Assembly: GCA_003075315.1 (NCBI GenBank)
Contig: QDFQ01000001.1
Location: 558,001-622,000, forward strand
From: Arthrobacter sp. TPD3018
GTDB lineage: Bacteria; Pseudomonadota; Alphaproteobacteria; Sphingomonadales; Sphingomonadaceae
Direction of reading: 5' to 3'
Length of the DNA stretch: 64,000 bases
Part shown: positions 15,902 to 23,869 of the stretch, in pieces
How the letters are laid out: every line of letters starts with the position of its first letter
Numbering within the stretch: the stretch's first letter is position 1
Position numbers and translations under genes: made by a program
Notes under the pieces: model-generated
What the model was told of the DNA's origin: nothing
Database searches by the model: none
Seen by the model: the letters and a program-made list of their open reading frames with translations, nothing else

Positions 15902-18900
15902 ATGGACGATGCCGCCCACCCGCCGCGCGAGACGCCGCCCCGCCGGCGACGGGGCTTCGGCGCGTTCAGCCGGCGCCGCGGCATCGCGCTTGGCGTGACG
16001 CTGGTGGTGCTGGCGGCGCTGATCGCATTGTGGAGCGTGCGGCGGCCGATCGCGGCACGCGTCATCGACCGCGAACTGGCGAAGCTGGGCGTGCCGGCGC
16101 GCTATACGATCGGCACGTTCGGGACCGGGCGGCAGCGGCTGAAGAATGTGGTGCTCGGCGATCCGGCAGACCCCGACCTCGTCGCCGACTGGCTGGAGGC
16201 GGAGACGCGGATCGGACTCGACGGCGCCAAGGTGGTCGGCGTGCGCGCCGGGCATGTCCGCCTGCGCGCGCGCTGGGTGGGCGGCAAGCTGTCGTTCGGG
16301 GCGATCGACCGGCTGCTGCCGGCGCCGTCGGGCCAGGCGACGCCCTTCGCGCTGCCGGCTTTGTTCGTCGACGCCGAGGATGCGCGGCTGCGGGTCGAGA
16401 CGCCGGCGGGCGTGCTGGGGCTGAAGGTCAGCGGGCGTGGGCGGCTGGACGACGGCTTTGCGGGGAATGTCGCACTGGTCGGCGATACGCTGCGGCTGAA
16501 CGATTGCGTCGCGAGCGGCGTGCAGGCGGCGCTGCGCGTGACGGTCACCAAGGGCGCGCCGACGGTCGCCGGGCCGGTGCGGCTGGCGCGCGGCGCATGC
16601 GGGACGAGCCGGATCGCGGGCGTGGCGGCCGATGTCGACGCGCGATTGTCACCGGCGTTCGATGCGTGGCGCGGCGCGGCGCGGCTGGCGAGCGAGGCGG
16701 TGGCCGGCGGCGGTGCAGGTGCGGCGCGGCTGACGGGATCGGCAACGTTCGACGGCAATGCGACGGCGACCGAGGGGCAGGCGGACCTTGCCGCAGCGGC
16801 GGTGCGTGCGCCCGGTGGTGCGGCGCGGACACTGGCGGTGCAGGGGCGCTACCGAATCGGGGCGGAACAGCTGTTTGCGGGTACGGTGACGGTGGCCGGG
16901 GGGCAGGTCGCGCCGCGGATGCTGGCGGTGCTCGACGCCCGGACGGGTGCGGGATCGCCGGTCGCGCCGCTGGTGCGGCAGCTGAGCCTGGCGCTGCGCC
17001 AAGCGGGTCAGGCGATCGACGGCAGCGCCGATCTGGCGGTGCGGCAGGCGGGTGGCAGCGGCCAGCTGCGCGTGACGCGCGCGGCGCTGGCGGCGGCGAG
17101 CGGCGCGCGGCTGCGGCTGGGGGGCGGCAGCGGCATCGCATACGGCTGGCCGCAGGCGCGCGTGCATATCGATACCGCGGTGCAGATCGCGGGCGGGGGC
17201 CTGCCGCAGGCGGACGTGCAGCTGGCGCAGGCGCGTGCAGGCGCGCCGATCCGCGGACGCGCGATCGTCGCGCCCTATGCCGCGGGTGGGGCAAGGCTGG
17301 CGCTGGCCCCCGTGACGTTCAGCGCAGGCAGCGGCGGCGTGACGCGGATCACGACGCGGATCGACCTGAGCGGGCCGCTCGGCGACGGGCGAATCGACGG
17401 GTTGCAGGCGCCGCTCGATCTTGACTGGGACGGGCGCGGGCGGCTGCGTGTCGATCCGGGGTGCGTGGCCGTCGCGATCCAGCGGCTCGCGGTGGCGGGG
17501 CTGGTGCTCGATCCGGTGCGGACGCGCGTGTGTCCGCGCAGTGGTGCGGCGGCGGTGGTGACGGTGGAGCGCGGGCGGATCGGCGGCGGCGTGCGACTGC
17601 CCGCGACGCGGCTGACCGGGCGGCTGGGCGGCACGCCGCTGACGCTGGCGGCGAGCGGCAGCGAATTGCGACTGGAGGATAATGGTTTCGCCCTCAGCGG
17701 CGTCGCGGCGCGGCTGGGCAGTCCGGAGCGGGTGACGCGGATCGATCTGGGGCAGCTGACCGGGCGGATCGCTGGCGGCGGGGTTGCCGGGCAGTTCGCC
17801 GGCGGATCGGGCCAGATCGGCAACGTGCCGTTGCTGCTGGGCGCGGCGGCGGGCGACTGGAACCTGCGCGGCGGCGTGCTGGCGCTGACCGGCGCAATGA
17901 CGGTCGACGATGCCGCGGCCGATCCGCGCTTCAAGACGCTGGCGGCGCGCGAGGTGACGCTGCGCCTTGCCGATGGCACGATTACGGCGGGGGGCACGCT
18001 GTACGAGCCGACCAAAAGCGTAAAGGTCGCCGACGTGCGCATCGTCCATCGTCTGTCGGCGGGGACGGGCACCGCTGATCTGACGGTGCCGGGCATCGTC
18101 TTCACCAAGGACTTCCAGCCCGACCTGCTGACCCGCCTGACCTTCGGCGTGGTCGCAGAGGTGCGCGCGACCGTGACCGGCGATGCCCATATCGGCTGGG
18201 CGCCCGAGGGGGTCACGTCCACCGGCACTTTCGCGACGAAGGATGCGGCGCTGGCCGCGGCATTCGGCCCCGTGTCGGGGCTCAGCACGACGATCCATTT
18301 CAGCGACCTGCTGAGCCTGGCGAGCGCGCCGGGGCAGGTGGCGACGGTGAAGACGATCAACCCCGGCATCGCCGTGACCGACGGCACGATCGTCTACCAG
18401 TTGCTGCCCGAACAGCGCGTGCAGATCGACAGCGGCGTGTGGCCGTTCGCGGGTGGCAAGATGACGCTGCTGCCGACGACGCTCGATTTCGCGCAGGCGG
18501 GCCAAAGGCGGCTGACCTTCCGCCTCGACGGGGTGGCGGCGGACCAGTTCCTGCAGCAGTTCGACTTCAAGAACCTCGACGCGACCGGCATCTTCGACGG
18601 CGAGCTGCCGATGATCTTCGACGACACCGGCGGGCGGATCGAGGGCGGGCGGCTGACGGTGCGGCCGGGCGGGGGCAGCATCGCCTATGTCGGCGACCTG
18701 ACGCAGAAGGATCTGGGCATCTGGGGCAATATCGCGTTCCAGGCGCTCAAATCGCTACGCTATCGCAACCTCACCATCTCGATGAACGGCCCGCTGGCGG
18801 GCGAAATGGTGACCGCGGTGCGCTTTGCCGGGGTGACGCAGGGTGAGGGCGCGAAGAGCAACTTCATCGTCCGCCGGCTGCAGAAGCTGCCCTTCGTGTT

Positions 18901-19060
18901 CAACATCACGATCAAGGCGCCGTTCCGCGGCCTGCTGGACAGCGCACAAAGCTTCTACGACCCGAGTCGCCTGCTGCCCCAATTGCTCGAACGCGAGCGG
19001 CGGAACGGGGCCATTCAGCCTTCCGCAAGCGCACCCGTGCCACAACCGAAACAGGATTGA
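15902..19060 (+). CDS. ydbH: YdbH-family AsmA-like envelope lipid transport protein
   Basis: A 1,052-residue protein with an N-terminal membrane anchor (about residues 25-47: GIALGVTLVVLAALIALWSV) after a basic segment, then a very long beta-rich periplasmic region, and the YdbH C-terminal domain near PFRGLLDSAQSFYDPSRLL. In E. coli, YdbH, TamB and YhdP are redundant bridge-like proteins that carry phospholipids from inner to outer membrane. The ynbE and ydbL genes follow immediately, the same order as in E. coli, which strongly supports the assignment. No Shine-Dalgarno is visible; an ATG at 15890 is the alternative start but lies inside the predicted -10. Confidence 0.88.
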   Translation: MDDAAHPPRETPPRRRRGFGAFSRRRGIALGVTLVVLAALIALWSVRRPIAARVIDRELAKLGVPARYTIGTFGTGRQRLKNVVLGDPADPDLVADWLEAETRIGLDGAKVVGVRAGHVRLRARWVGGKLSFGAIDRLLPAPSGQATPFALPALFVDAEDARLRVETPAGVLGLKVSGRGRLDDGFAGNVALVGDTLRLNDCVASGVQAALRVTVTKGAPTVAGPVRLARGACGTSRIAGVAADVDARLSPAFDAWRGAARLASEAVAGGGAGAARLTGSATFDGNATATEGQADLAAAAVRAPGGAARTLAVQGRYRIGAEQLFAGTVTVAGGQVAPRMLAVLDARTGAGSPVAPLVRQLSLALRQAGQAIDGSADLAVRQAGGSGQLRVTRAALAAASGARLRLGGGSGIAYGWPQARVHIDTAVQIAGGGLPQADVQLAQARAGAPIRGRAIVAPYAAGGARLALAPVTFSAGSGGVTRITTRIDLSGPLGDGRIDGLQAPLDLDWDGRGRLRVDPGCVAVAIQRLAVAGLVLDPVRTRVCPRSGAAAVVTVERGRIGGGVRLPATRLTGRLGGTPLTLAASGSELRLEDNGFALSGVAARLGSPERVTRIDLGQLTGRIAGGGVAGQFAGGSGQIGNVPLLLGAAAGDWNLRGGVLALTGAMTVDDAAADPRFKTLAAREVTLRLADGTITAGGTLYEPTKSVKVADVRIVHRLSAGTGTADLTVPGIVFTKDFQPDLLTRLTFGVVAEVRATVTGDAHIGWAPEGVTSTGTFATKDAALAAAFGPVSGLSTTIHFSDLLSLASAPGQVATVKTINPGIAVTDGTIVYQLLPEQRVQIDSGVWPFAGGKMTLLPTTLDFAQAGQRRLTFRLDGVAADQFLQQFDFKNLDATGIFDGELPMIFDDTGGRIEGGRLTVRPGGGSIAYVGDLTQKDLGIWGNIAFQALKSLRYRNLTISMNGPLAGEMVTAVRFAGVTQGEGAKSNFIVRRLQKLPFVFNITIKAPFRGLLDSAQSFYDPSRLLPQLLERERRNGAIQPSASAPVPQPKQD

Positions 19061-19062
19061 AG

Positions 19063-19266
19063 ATGGTGAAGCGAATCACGACATTGCGGATCGCGATGGG
19101 GATGGCCGGGATCGGTATGGCGGCGACGCTGGGCGGCTGCATCAACGTGTCCGCGCCCGAAAAGCCGATCCAGATCAACCTCAACATCAGCGTCACGCAG
19201 CAGGTGGTGTACCGCCTGGACGGCGAGGCGAAGGCGCTGATCGAGAAGCAACCGGGGATTTTCTGA
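19063..19266 (+). CDS. ynbE: YnbE-family outer membrane lipoprotein
   Basis: The 67-residue product has a lipoprotein signal with lipobox LGGC (Cys near residue 26) followed by INVSAPEKPIQINLNISVTQ, the conserved YnbE core. In E. coli, YnbE oligomerises in the outer membrane and forms a continuous beta structure with the YdbH C-terminus. It starts two bases after the ydbH stop, and its TGA overlaps the ATG of ydbL by one base. A TTG start two codons earlier is possible but less likely. Confidence 0.9.
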   Translation: MVKRITTLRIAMGMAGIGMAATLGGCINVSAPEKPIQINLNISVTQQVVYRLDGEAKALIEKQPGIF

Positions 19267-19640
19267 TGACCAAGAGCATGATGATGATAGGAGCCGCCGC
19301 GGTGGCGCTGGCCGGCCTGTCGGGCGCGGCGTTCGCGCAGCGCGACCCTGCCTATGCGGCGGCGCGCGAGGCGAAGGAAGTCGGCGAACAGCCCGACGGC
19401 TATCTCGGCGTGGTGAAGGGTGGCCCCGCGATCCAGGCGCTGGTCCGCGACATCAACATCAAGCGCAAGGCGGCCTATACGCAGAGTGCGCAGGCCAATG
19501 GTTCGACGGTCGAGCAATTCGCCTTCACCACCGGCTGCAACCTCGTCGCACGCGTGCCGGTGGGCGAGATGTACAAGACGCCGTCGGGCCAGTGGAAGGA
19601 AAATACCGGCACGCCGGAGCTCGACGGGCGGTGTAAGTGA
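19266..19640 (+). CDS. ydbL: YdbL-family (DUF1318) periplasmic protein
   Basis: The 124-residue product has a signal peptide (MTKSMMMIGAAAVALAGLSG, cleavage after AFA) and a DUF1318 domain with GEQPDGYLGVV and DINIKRKAAYTQSAQ. In E. coli, YdbL is proposed to act as a periplasmic chaperone that limits YnbE multimerisation. The C-terminal part here (TTGCNLVARVPVGEMYKTPS) is shared with family members. Overlap with ynbE by one base indicates coupled translation. Confidence 0.9.
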   Translation: MTKSMMMIGAAAVALAGLSGAAFAQRDPAYAAAREAKEVGEQPDGYLGVVKGGPAIQALVRDINIKRKAAYTQSAQANGSTVEQFAFTTGCNLVARVPVGEMYKTPSGQWKENTGTPELDGRCK

Positions 19641-19660
19641 CGCGGTAGATCCGCTGTCGC

Positions 19661-19752
19661 CCCTCACCCTTCCCACCCGGCTGCGCCGGGCGGCCCCCTT
19701 CCCTCTCCCGCCGGGAGAGGGAGGGAGCGCCGAAGGCGCGGAAGGGTGAGGG
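19661..19752. repeat. Dispersed inverted repeat, type E
   Basis: Outer arms CCCTCACCCTTCC and GGAAGGGTGAGGG, with an inner CCCTCTCCCGCCGGGAGAGG hairpin. A shorter relative lies at 30838-30908. It follows ydbL and precedes the atp operon promoter. Confidence 0.8.
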
Positions 19753-19820
19753 CAGGCTCTGCATTGTGATGGATACGCTGGTGCCTGTTCCTGCCGGGAA
19801 AGGATGACGATTCTCACCGG

Positions 19821-19849
19821 TTGACACCCTCGGCACCCCCACCTAAACG
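19821..19849 (+). promoter_or_regulatory. Promoter of the atp F0 operon
   Basis: TTGACA (19821-19826), a 17-base spacer and TAAACG (19844-19849). The -35 box is a perfect sigma70 consensus. The start site would be near 19856, about 65 bases before atpI. Confidence 0.6.
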
Positions 19850-19923
19850 GACCACGCCTTGGCGGGATCGGTCGCCCTGCGCGCTTTCTCCCCCGGTTGA
19901 ACGATACAGGCGAGGGGATGCGC

Positions 19924-20244
19924 GTGGCGGATGACGATACCGGACGAGACTTCACCAGCGCGGAGGATCCGCGGCTTTCCGCGCTCGACGAGCGATTGAG
20001 GGAAGCCCGGCACGCCGAAGCGTTGCGGACGGGGCAGGGGGCGCCGACGGCCGATGCGGGATATTCGCTCGGCAATCGCGTGCTCGCCGCCCTGATCGGA
20101 AGCCTTGTCGGCAGTGCCCTGATCGGCTGGTGTATCGACCGCTGGTTCGGCACGACCCCATGGGCGCTGATCGTGATGCTGTTCCTCGGAATCGCGGTCG
20201 CGTTCAGGCAGATCTTACGGATTGCAGGCGAGCGCCCGGAGTAA
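19924..20244 (+). CDS. atpI: AtpI-like F0F1 ATP synthase assembly protein
   Basis: The 106-residue protein has a charged N-terminal half and two membrane helices near the C-terminus (about residues 48-68, GNRVLAALIGSLVGSALIGW, and 74-96, WALIVMLFLGIAVAFRQIL). The segment GSLVGSALIGWCIDRWFGTTPW matches AtpI/gene 1 proteins, which assist c-ring assembly and Mg transport. The GTG at 19924 is chosen because GAGGGG lies six bases upstream; an ATG at 19918 abuts that site. First gene of the F0 operon. Confidence 0.82.
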   Translation: MADDDTGRDFTSAEDPRLSALDERLREARHAEALRTGQGAPTADAGYSLGNRVLAALIGSLVGSALIGWCIDRWFGTTPWALIVMLFLGIAVAFRQILRIAGERPE

Positions 20245-20282
20245 ACCGGGCGTTTGTCGTATCAGGGAGCGAAAGGCCACAC

Positions 20283-21074
20283 GTGGCGGCAGAATCGGGC
20301 AGCAGAATCGATCCGATGCACCAGTTCCTGATCGAACCCCTGTTCGGTCGGCATTGGGTCGTCGCGGGATACGACATCTCGTTCACCAACTCCGCGTTGT
20401 GGATGGTCGTCACGCTGGTCAGCCTGTGGCTGTTCATGCTGGGCGGGATGAAGCGCGAGCTGGTGCCCGGCCGCTGGCAGGCCGCGGTCGAAGGCTTCAC
20501 CGGCTTCGTGTCGAACATGCTGACGTCGAACGTCGGGCCGGCGGGCAAGCGCTTCGTGCCCTACGTCTTCTCGCTGTTCATGTTCATCCTGTTCGCCAAC
20601 CTGTGGGGCCTGTCGCCGGTCGGCGTCGTGCCGGGCTGGCATCCGTTCACCGTCACCAGCCACCTGACCGTCACCGGCGTGCTGGCGATCATCAGCTTCT
20701 CGATCGTGCTGATCGTCGGCTTCGGCAAGCACGGCTTCCACTTCTTCAGCCTGTTCGTGCCGCACGGCACGCCGCCGCTGATGATCCCGCTGATCTTCGT
20801 CGTCGAGCTGATGAGCTTCCTGGTGCGCCCCTTCTCGCTGGGTCTGCGACTGTTCGTCGCGATGACCGCGGGGCACATCCTGCTGAAGGTGCTTGCCGCC
20901 TTCGTGATCACCGGCATGAACCTGGGCGTCGGTTACGGCCTGCTCGTGTCGCTGCCCAGCTTCGTGCTGATGATCGGCATCACGCTGCTCGAGCTGCTGG
21001 TCGCCGCGATCCAGGCCTATGTCTTTGCGCTGCTGACGAGTGTGTATCTGAACGACGCCGTCAACCTGCACTGA
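20283..21074 (+). CDS. atpB: ATP synthase F0 subunit a
   Basis: Integral membrane subunit that forms the proton half-channels next to the c-ring. The 263-residue product has five or six helices; the essential arginine is in SLGLRLFVAMTAGHILL (about residue 187) and conserved polar residues lie in the last helix, ELLVAAIQAYVFALLTSVY. The GTG at 20283 is chosen because AAAGG lies six bases upstream and gives MAAESGSRIDPMHQFLIEP; the internal ATG at 20316 is the alternative. Confidence 0.96.
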   Translation: MAAESGSRIDPMHQFLIEPLFGRHWVVAGYDISFTNSALWMVVTLVSLWLFMLGGMKRELVPGRWQAAVEGFTGFVSNMLTSNVGPAGKRFVPYVFSLFMFILFANLWGLSPVGVVPGWHPFTVTSHLTVTGVLAIISFSIVLIVGFGKHGFHFFSLFVPHGTPPLMIPLIFVVELMSFLVRPFSLGLRLFVAMTAGHILLKVLAAFVITGMNLGVGYGLLVSLPSFVLMIGITLLELLVAAIQAYVFALLTSVYLNDAVNLH

Positions 21075-21121
21075 GTTTCGTTTTTAGTTTCAACCCAACT
21101 GTTTGATACGGGAGTTTTGAC
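21075..21121 (+). promoter_or_regulatory. AT-rich translation leader of atpE
   Basis: The 47-base spacer before atpE is unusually T-rich for this genome (TTTCGTTTTTAGTTTC) and ends in GGGAG seven bases before the ATG. A U-rich leader that raises translation is known upstream of E. coli atpE, where more c than other subunits is needed. The same role here is inferred. Confidence 0.45.
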
Positions 21122-21349
21122 ATGGACGCAGAAGCCGCCAAGATGATCGGCGCCGGCCTGGCCGCGATCGGCATGGGCCTTGCCTCGCTGGGCGTGGGCA
21201 ACGTGTTCGCCAAGTTCCTCGAAGGCGCGCTGCGCAATCCGGGTGCGGCGGACAGCCAGCAGGGCCGTCTGTTCATCGGTTTCGCGGGCGCCGAGCTGCT
21301 CGGCCTGCTCGCCTTCGTGACGATGATCATCCTGCTGTTCGTCGCCTAA
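21122..21349 (+). CDS. atpE: ATP synthase F0 subunit c
   Basis: The 75-residue hairpin of two helices forms the c-ring. Helix 1 is glycine-rich (GAGLAAIGMGLASLGVGNVF), the polar loop is ALRNPGAADSQQG and helix 2 carries the ion-binding glutamate in GFAGAELLGLLAFVTM (about residue 57). The glutamate without the extra Na+ ligands suggests proton coupling. An inverted repeat (21363-21372 with 21379-21388) follows and may protect the message. Confidence 0.97.
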   Translation: MDAEAAKMIGAGLAAIGMGLASLGVGNVFAKFLEGALRNPGAADSQQGRLFIGFAGAELLGLLAFVTMIILLFVA

Positions 21350-21362
21350 CATCGGATGCGTT

Positions 21363-21388
21363 CGCCGGGCGCACACTAGCGTCCGGCG
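21363..21388 (+). other. Intercistronic hairpin between atpE and atpF'
   Basis: CGCCGGGCGC (21363-21372) can pair with GCGTCCGGCG (21379-21388) with one mismatch, leaving a six-base loop. It has no T run. The position suggests an RNA stability or processing element that sets subunit ratios. Confidence 0.4.
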
Positions 21389-21418
21389 GATCGTTCGAGG
21401 TCGCGCTAAAGGGTTTCG

Positions 21419-21913
21419 ATGCCTCAGATTTCGCAGATCGCCGCCACCTACGCTTCGCAGATCTTCTGGCTGCTCATCACCTTCGGCATCCTGTATTTCG
21501 GGATCGGCAAGATGATGGTCCCGAAGGTCATGGCGACCGTGGACGCGCGTGAAGGCCAGATCGCGGGCGACCTTGCCGCGGCCGAACAGGCCCGCCTCGC
21601 CGCCGACCAAGTCGAAGCGGCCTGGCGCGCCAAGATGGACGAGGCACGCGCCGCGGCGCATGCCGAGACCACCGCCGCCAAGGCGCAGGCGGTCAAGGCG
21701 ACCGAAAGCCAGATCAAGTCGATTGACGTCGAACTCGCCGAACGTCTTGCGCATCACGACCTCGCGGTCGGCAATGCCAAGGCGCAGGCGATGCTGAACC
21801 TGCAGGCGGTCGCCGCCGAGGTGACGCAGGATCTGGTGGCCAAGGTGTCGGGCCTGACCGTCGGCATCGATGCCGCCGCGGATGCGGTGCGCAGGAGCAA
21901 CGCGCATGGCTGA
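21419..21913 (+). CDS. atpF': ATP synthase F0 subunit b'
   Basis: Peripheral stalk subunit that pairs with b in alphaproteobacteria and phototrophs. The 164-residue protein has one N-terminal helix (about residues 12-30, SQIFWLLITFGILYFGIGKM) followed by a long Ala/Glu/Lys-rich coiled coil (GDLAAAEQARLAADQVEAAW). AAAGGG lies five bases before the ATG. Its end overlaps the start of atpF by eight bases. Confidence 0.93.
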   Translation: MPQISQIAATYASQIFWLLITFGILYFGIGKMMVPKVMATVDAREGQIAGDLAAAEQARLAADQVEAAWRAKMDEARAAAHAETTAAKAQAVKATESQIKSIDVELAERLAHHDLAVGNAKAQAMLNLQAVAAEVTQDLVAKVSGLTVGIDAAADAVRRSNAHG

Positions 21914-22568
21914 GGCCGCCCCCCAGAACACGCCGGCCGGCGACGCGGGCGATGCCGCCGTCGCCGCCAACCTCGCCGATGCCGCGACCGCGCAAGGGTT
22001 GCAGACGCAGAACGTGCGCGACGGTAGCCAGCTGACCGCCAACGTCTCCGAACCTGCCGCGCATCACGTCGAGGAGCCGAAAGCGCTCGGCCTCAACACC
22101 ACCGGCTGGGTCGGGATCGCCGCGCTGGTGGTGCTGATCGGTATGCTGTTCGTGAAGGTACCGGCGAAGATCGCCGCAAGCCTCGACAAGCAGATCGCCG
22201 GCGTGCGCGCCCAGCTGGACGAAGCCAAAGCGCTGCGCGCCGAGGCCGAGCGCCTGCGCGGCGAATATGAGGCGAAGGCCAAGGCCGCCGAAGCCGACGC
22301 CGCAACGATGCGTGCGCATGCCCAAGCCGAGGCGAACCAGATCATCGCCAAGGCCAAGCATGATGCAGAGGACCTGATGGCCCGCCGCACCAAGCGCGCC
22401 GAGGACAAGATCGCCGCCGCGGAACGCGCCGCGATCGCCGAAGTCCGCGCACTTGCGGCAGAGACCGCGTCCAAGGCTGCGGCGCTGGTGATCGCCGAGA
22501 AGCTCGATGCCGATGCGGATCGCGCGATGATCGATCGCTCGATCGCCGGATTGGGCCGGCCGAACTGA
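21906..22568 (+). CDS. atpF: ATP synthase F0 subunit b
   Basis: The 220-residue second stalk subunit has a 55-residue soluble N-terminal extension rich in Ala, then a membrane helix (about 60-78, VGIAALVVLIGMLFVKV) and a long coiled coil (AKALRAEAERLRGEYEAKAK). The N-terminal extension is longer than in E. coli b but is usual in sphingomonads. It is the last gene of the F0 operon; F1 genes are not in the window, as is typical for alphaproteobacteria. Confidence 0.93.
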   Translation: MAEAAPQNTPAGDAGDAAVAANLADAATAQGLQTQNVRDGSQLTANVSEPAAHHVEEPKALGLNTTGWVGIAALVVLIGMLFVKVPAKIAASLDKQIAGVRAQLDEAKALRAEAERLRGEYEAKAKAAEADAATMRAHAQAEANQIIAKAKHDAEDLMARRTKRAEDKIAAAERAAIAEVRALAAETASKAAALVIAEKLDADADRAMIDRSIAGLGRPN

Positions 22569-22576
22569 CCCTTCAT

Positions 22577-22708
22577 TCCTCCCCGGCACGGGGAGGTGGC
22601 AGCGCGTTAGCGCTGACGGAGGGGGGGCTTCATCATAGGCTGCGCTCGCGGCGAGCCCCCTCCACCACCAGCTCCGCTGGCGGTCCCCCTCCCCGCAAGC
22701 GGGGAGGA
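22577..22708. repeat. Dispersed inverted repeat, type F
   Basis: Arms TCCTCCCCGGCACGGGGAGG and CCTCCCCGCAAGCGGGGAGG-like, with GACGGAGGGGG and CCCCCTCCACC inside, as in 3793-3921. It lies between atpF and the SugE-like gene. Confidence 0.82.
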
Positions 22709-22786
22709 CTTTCTCTTCCGACGTGCGTCTCTTCACGGGTTTCCGGCGCCGTCCCATCTTGTCCGAGCCCGCACAGGAGCAATCCG

Positions 22787-23107
22787 ATGTCGTGGCTTAT
22801 TCTGGCGGTCGCCGTCTTTACCGAAATCTGCTGGGCACTCAGCCTGAAATGGGCGGCGACGCTGGCGACGTGGCAGGCGTCGGCGGTGCCGATCGTGCTG
22901 TCGTTCGTGAATATGGGACTGCTCGCGCTGGCGATGCGCGGCCTGCCGGCGGGGACGGCCTATGCCGTATGGACGGGCTGCGGCGCGGTGGGCGTGATCA
23001 TCGGCGGGGTACTGCTGTTCGGCGACAAGGTGAGCCTGGTGCAGGCGTGCTTCATGGCGGTGACGGTGGTGGGGATCGTCGGAACGAAGCTGTTCGCGCA
23101 GGCGTGA
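22787..23107 (+). CDS. SMR-family exporter, SugE/Gdx-like
   Basis: The 106-residue protein has four helices. The transport glutamate is in the first helix (VFTEICWALSLKWA, about residue 13) and the signature LPAGTAYAVWTGCGAVG (about 57-73) places it with SugE/Gdx, not EmrE. Gdx proteins export guanidinium; related members export small quaternary ammonium compounds. No guanidine riboswitch pattern is seen upstream. AGGAG eight bases before the ATG is the ribosome-binding site. Confidence 0.88.
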   Translation: MSWLILAVAVFTEICWALSLKWAATLATWQASAVPIVLSFVNMGLLALAMRGLPAGTAYAVWTGCGAVGVIIGGVLLFGDKVSLVQACFMAVTVVGIVGTKLFAQA

Positions 23108-23146
23108 GGGGGGGCGGCTCCTTTCCTCAGGCCGCGAACTCTAACC

Positions 23147-23223
23147 CGTCATTCCGAGCGGAGCGAAGCAATCCAGAGCCGGACCAGGACGCCCTGGATT
23201 GCTTCGCTCCGCTCGCAATGACG
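23147..23223. repeat. Dispersed palindromic repeat, type D
   Basis: Arms CGTCATTCCGAGCGGAGCGA and TCGCTCCGCTCGCAATGACG-like complement, with inner GCAATCCAGAG and CCTGGATTGC. Only one copy occurs in the window; this repeat type is widespread in many proteobacteria. Confidence 0.75.
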
Positions 23224-23278
23224 AACAGGGGTGTGCGGATCCCAGAAACGTTCGACGTGACGAAAAGCGTTTAGCGAT

Positions 23279-23321
23279 GCTACACCGCTCGCACGCGCCA
23301 CGGCGCGAGGTGAGGTGTAGC
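23279..23321 (+). promoter_or_regulatory. Hairpin enclosing the ribosome-binding site of the next gene
   Basis: GCTACACC (23279-23286) is perfectly complementary to GGTGTAGC (23314-23321), which ends one base before the ATG at 23323. An inner CTCGC/GCGAG pair can extend the stem. The only purine-rich ribosome-binding candidate (GCGAGGTGAGG) lies within the structure, so folding should block translation. Confidence 0.5.
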
Positions 23322-23322
23322 C

Positions 23323-23829
23323 ATGTCGATCCTGCTGTCGTTGCTGTTGATCGGAGCCCAGACGCAGGCGGCGGATCGCGCGGGGAAATTCTCGCTCGAC
23401 ATCCCGGCGGACGAAACGGTCACCGCGCCAGCCGAGCCCAAAGCCGCGGCCGAAGAGACGCCGAAGCCCGAGGCGCAACCGGTCGAGACGAAGCCGGATA
23501 CCGCAGTCGATTCGCCGTCTGCGCCGACCGAAGCCGCATCCCCAACCGCAGCCGCGTCGGCATCTCGCACCCATTTCTCGCTCGACACGCCGATCGTCGA
23601 CCTGCTCGCCGACCCCCGCGCGAAGGCGGTGCTCGACAAGGATATGCCGGGCCTCAGCGACGACGAGAATCTGTCGAAGTTCCAGGCGCTGTCGCTGCGC
23701 CGGCTTGCGCCATTGAGCGGCGGGCAGATGACGGCGGAGCTTATGGGCAAGCTCGCCTATGATCTCGCCGCGCTGGGCGGTGGTGCGCCCCCGCCCGTGT
23801 CGCGCAAGGGATTGCCGACCGGGCGTTAA
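23323..23829 (+). CDS. Secreted protein with low-complexity linker, unknown function
   Basis: The 168-residue product has a short signal peptide (MSILLSLLLIGAQTQA), a Pro/Ala/Glu-rich linker (about 30-82) and a helical C-terminal domain HFSLDTPIVDLLADPRAKAV through LMGKLAYDLAALGGG. A FSLD motif appears both after the signal (GKFSLDIPADE) and at the start of the C-terminal domain (THFSLDTPIVD). I recognise no family with confidence; similar proteins occur in sphingomonads. Its ribosome-binding site is in a predicted hairpin (23279-23321). Confidence 0.65.
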   Translation: MSILLSLLLIGAQTQAADRAGKFSLDIPADETVTAPAEPKAAAEETPKPEAQPVETKPDTAVDSPSAPTEAASPTAAASASRTHFSLDTPIVDLLADPRAKAVLDKDMPGLSDDENLSKFQALSLRRLAPLSGGQMTAELMGKLAYDLAALGGGAPPPVSRKGLPTGR

Positions 23830-23869
23830 CCTCTAGCCCCGACCCCGGCCGACTCCTACATGGCGAGGC

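Noticed and set aside
15823..18505. Long open frames overlapping ydbH (a 533-codon frame on the same strand and a 618-codon frame opposite)
   Set aside because: They are high-GC shadow frames, rich in Arg, Ala, Gly and Pro, with no domain or ribosome-binding site. YdbH with its operon partners explains the region.
22709..22786. Guanidine riboswitch before the SugE-like gene
   Set aside because: The leader is short and shows none of the conserved guanidine aptamer motifs that I could recognise.
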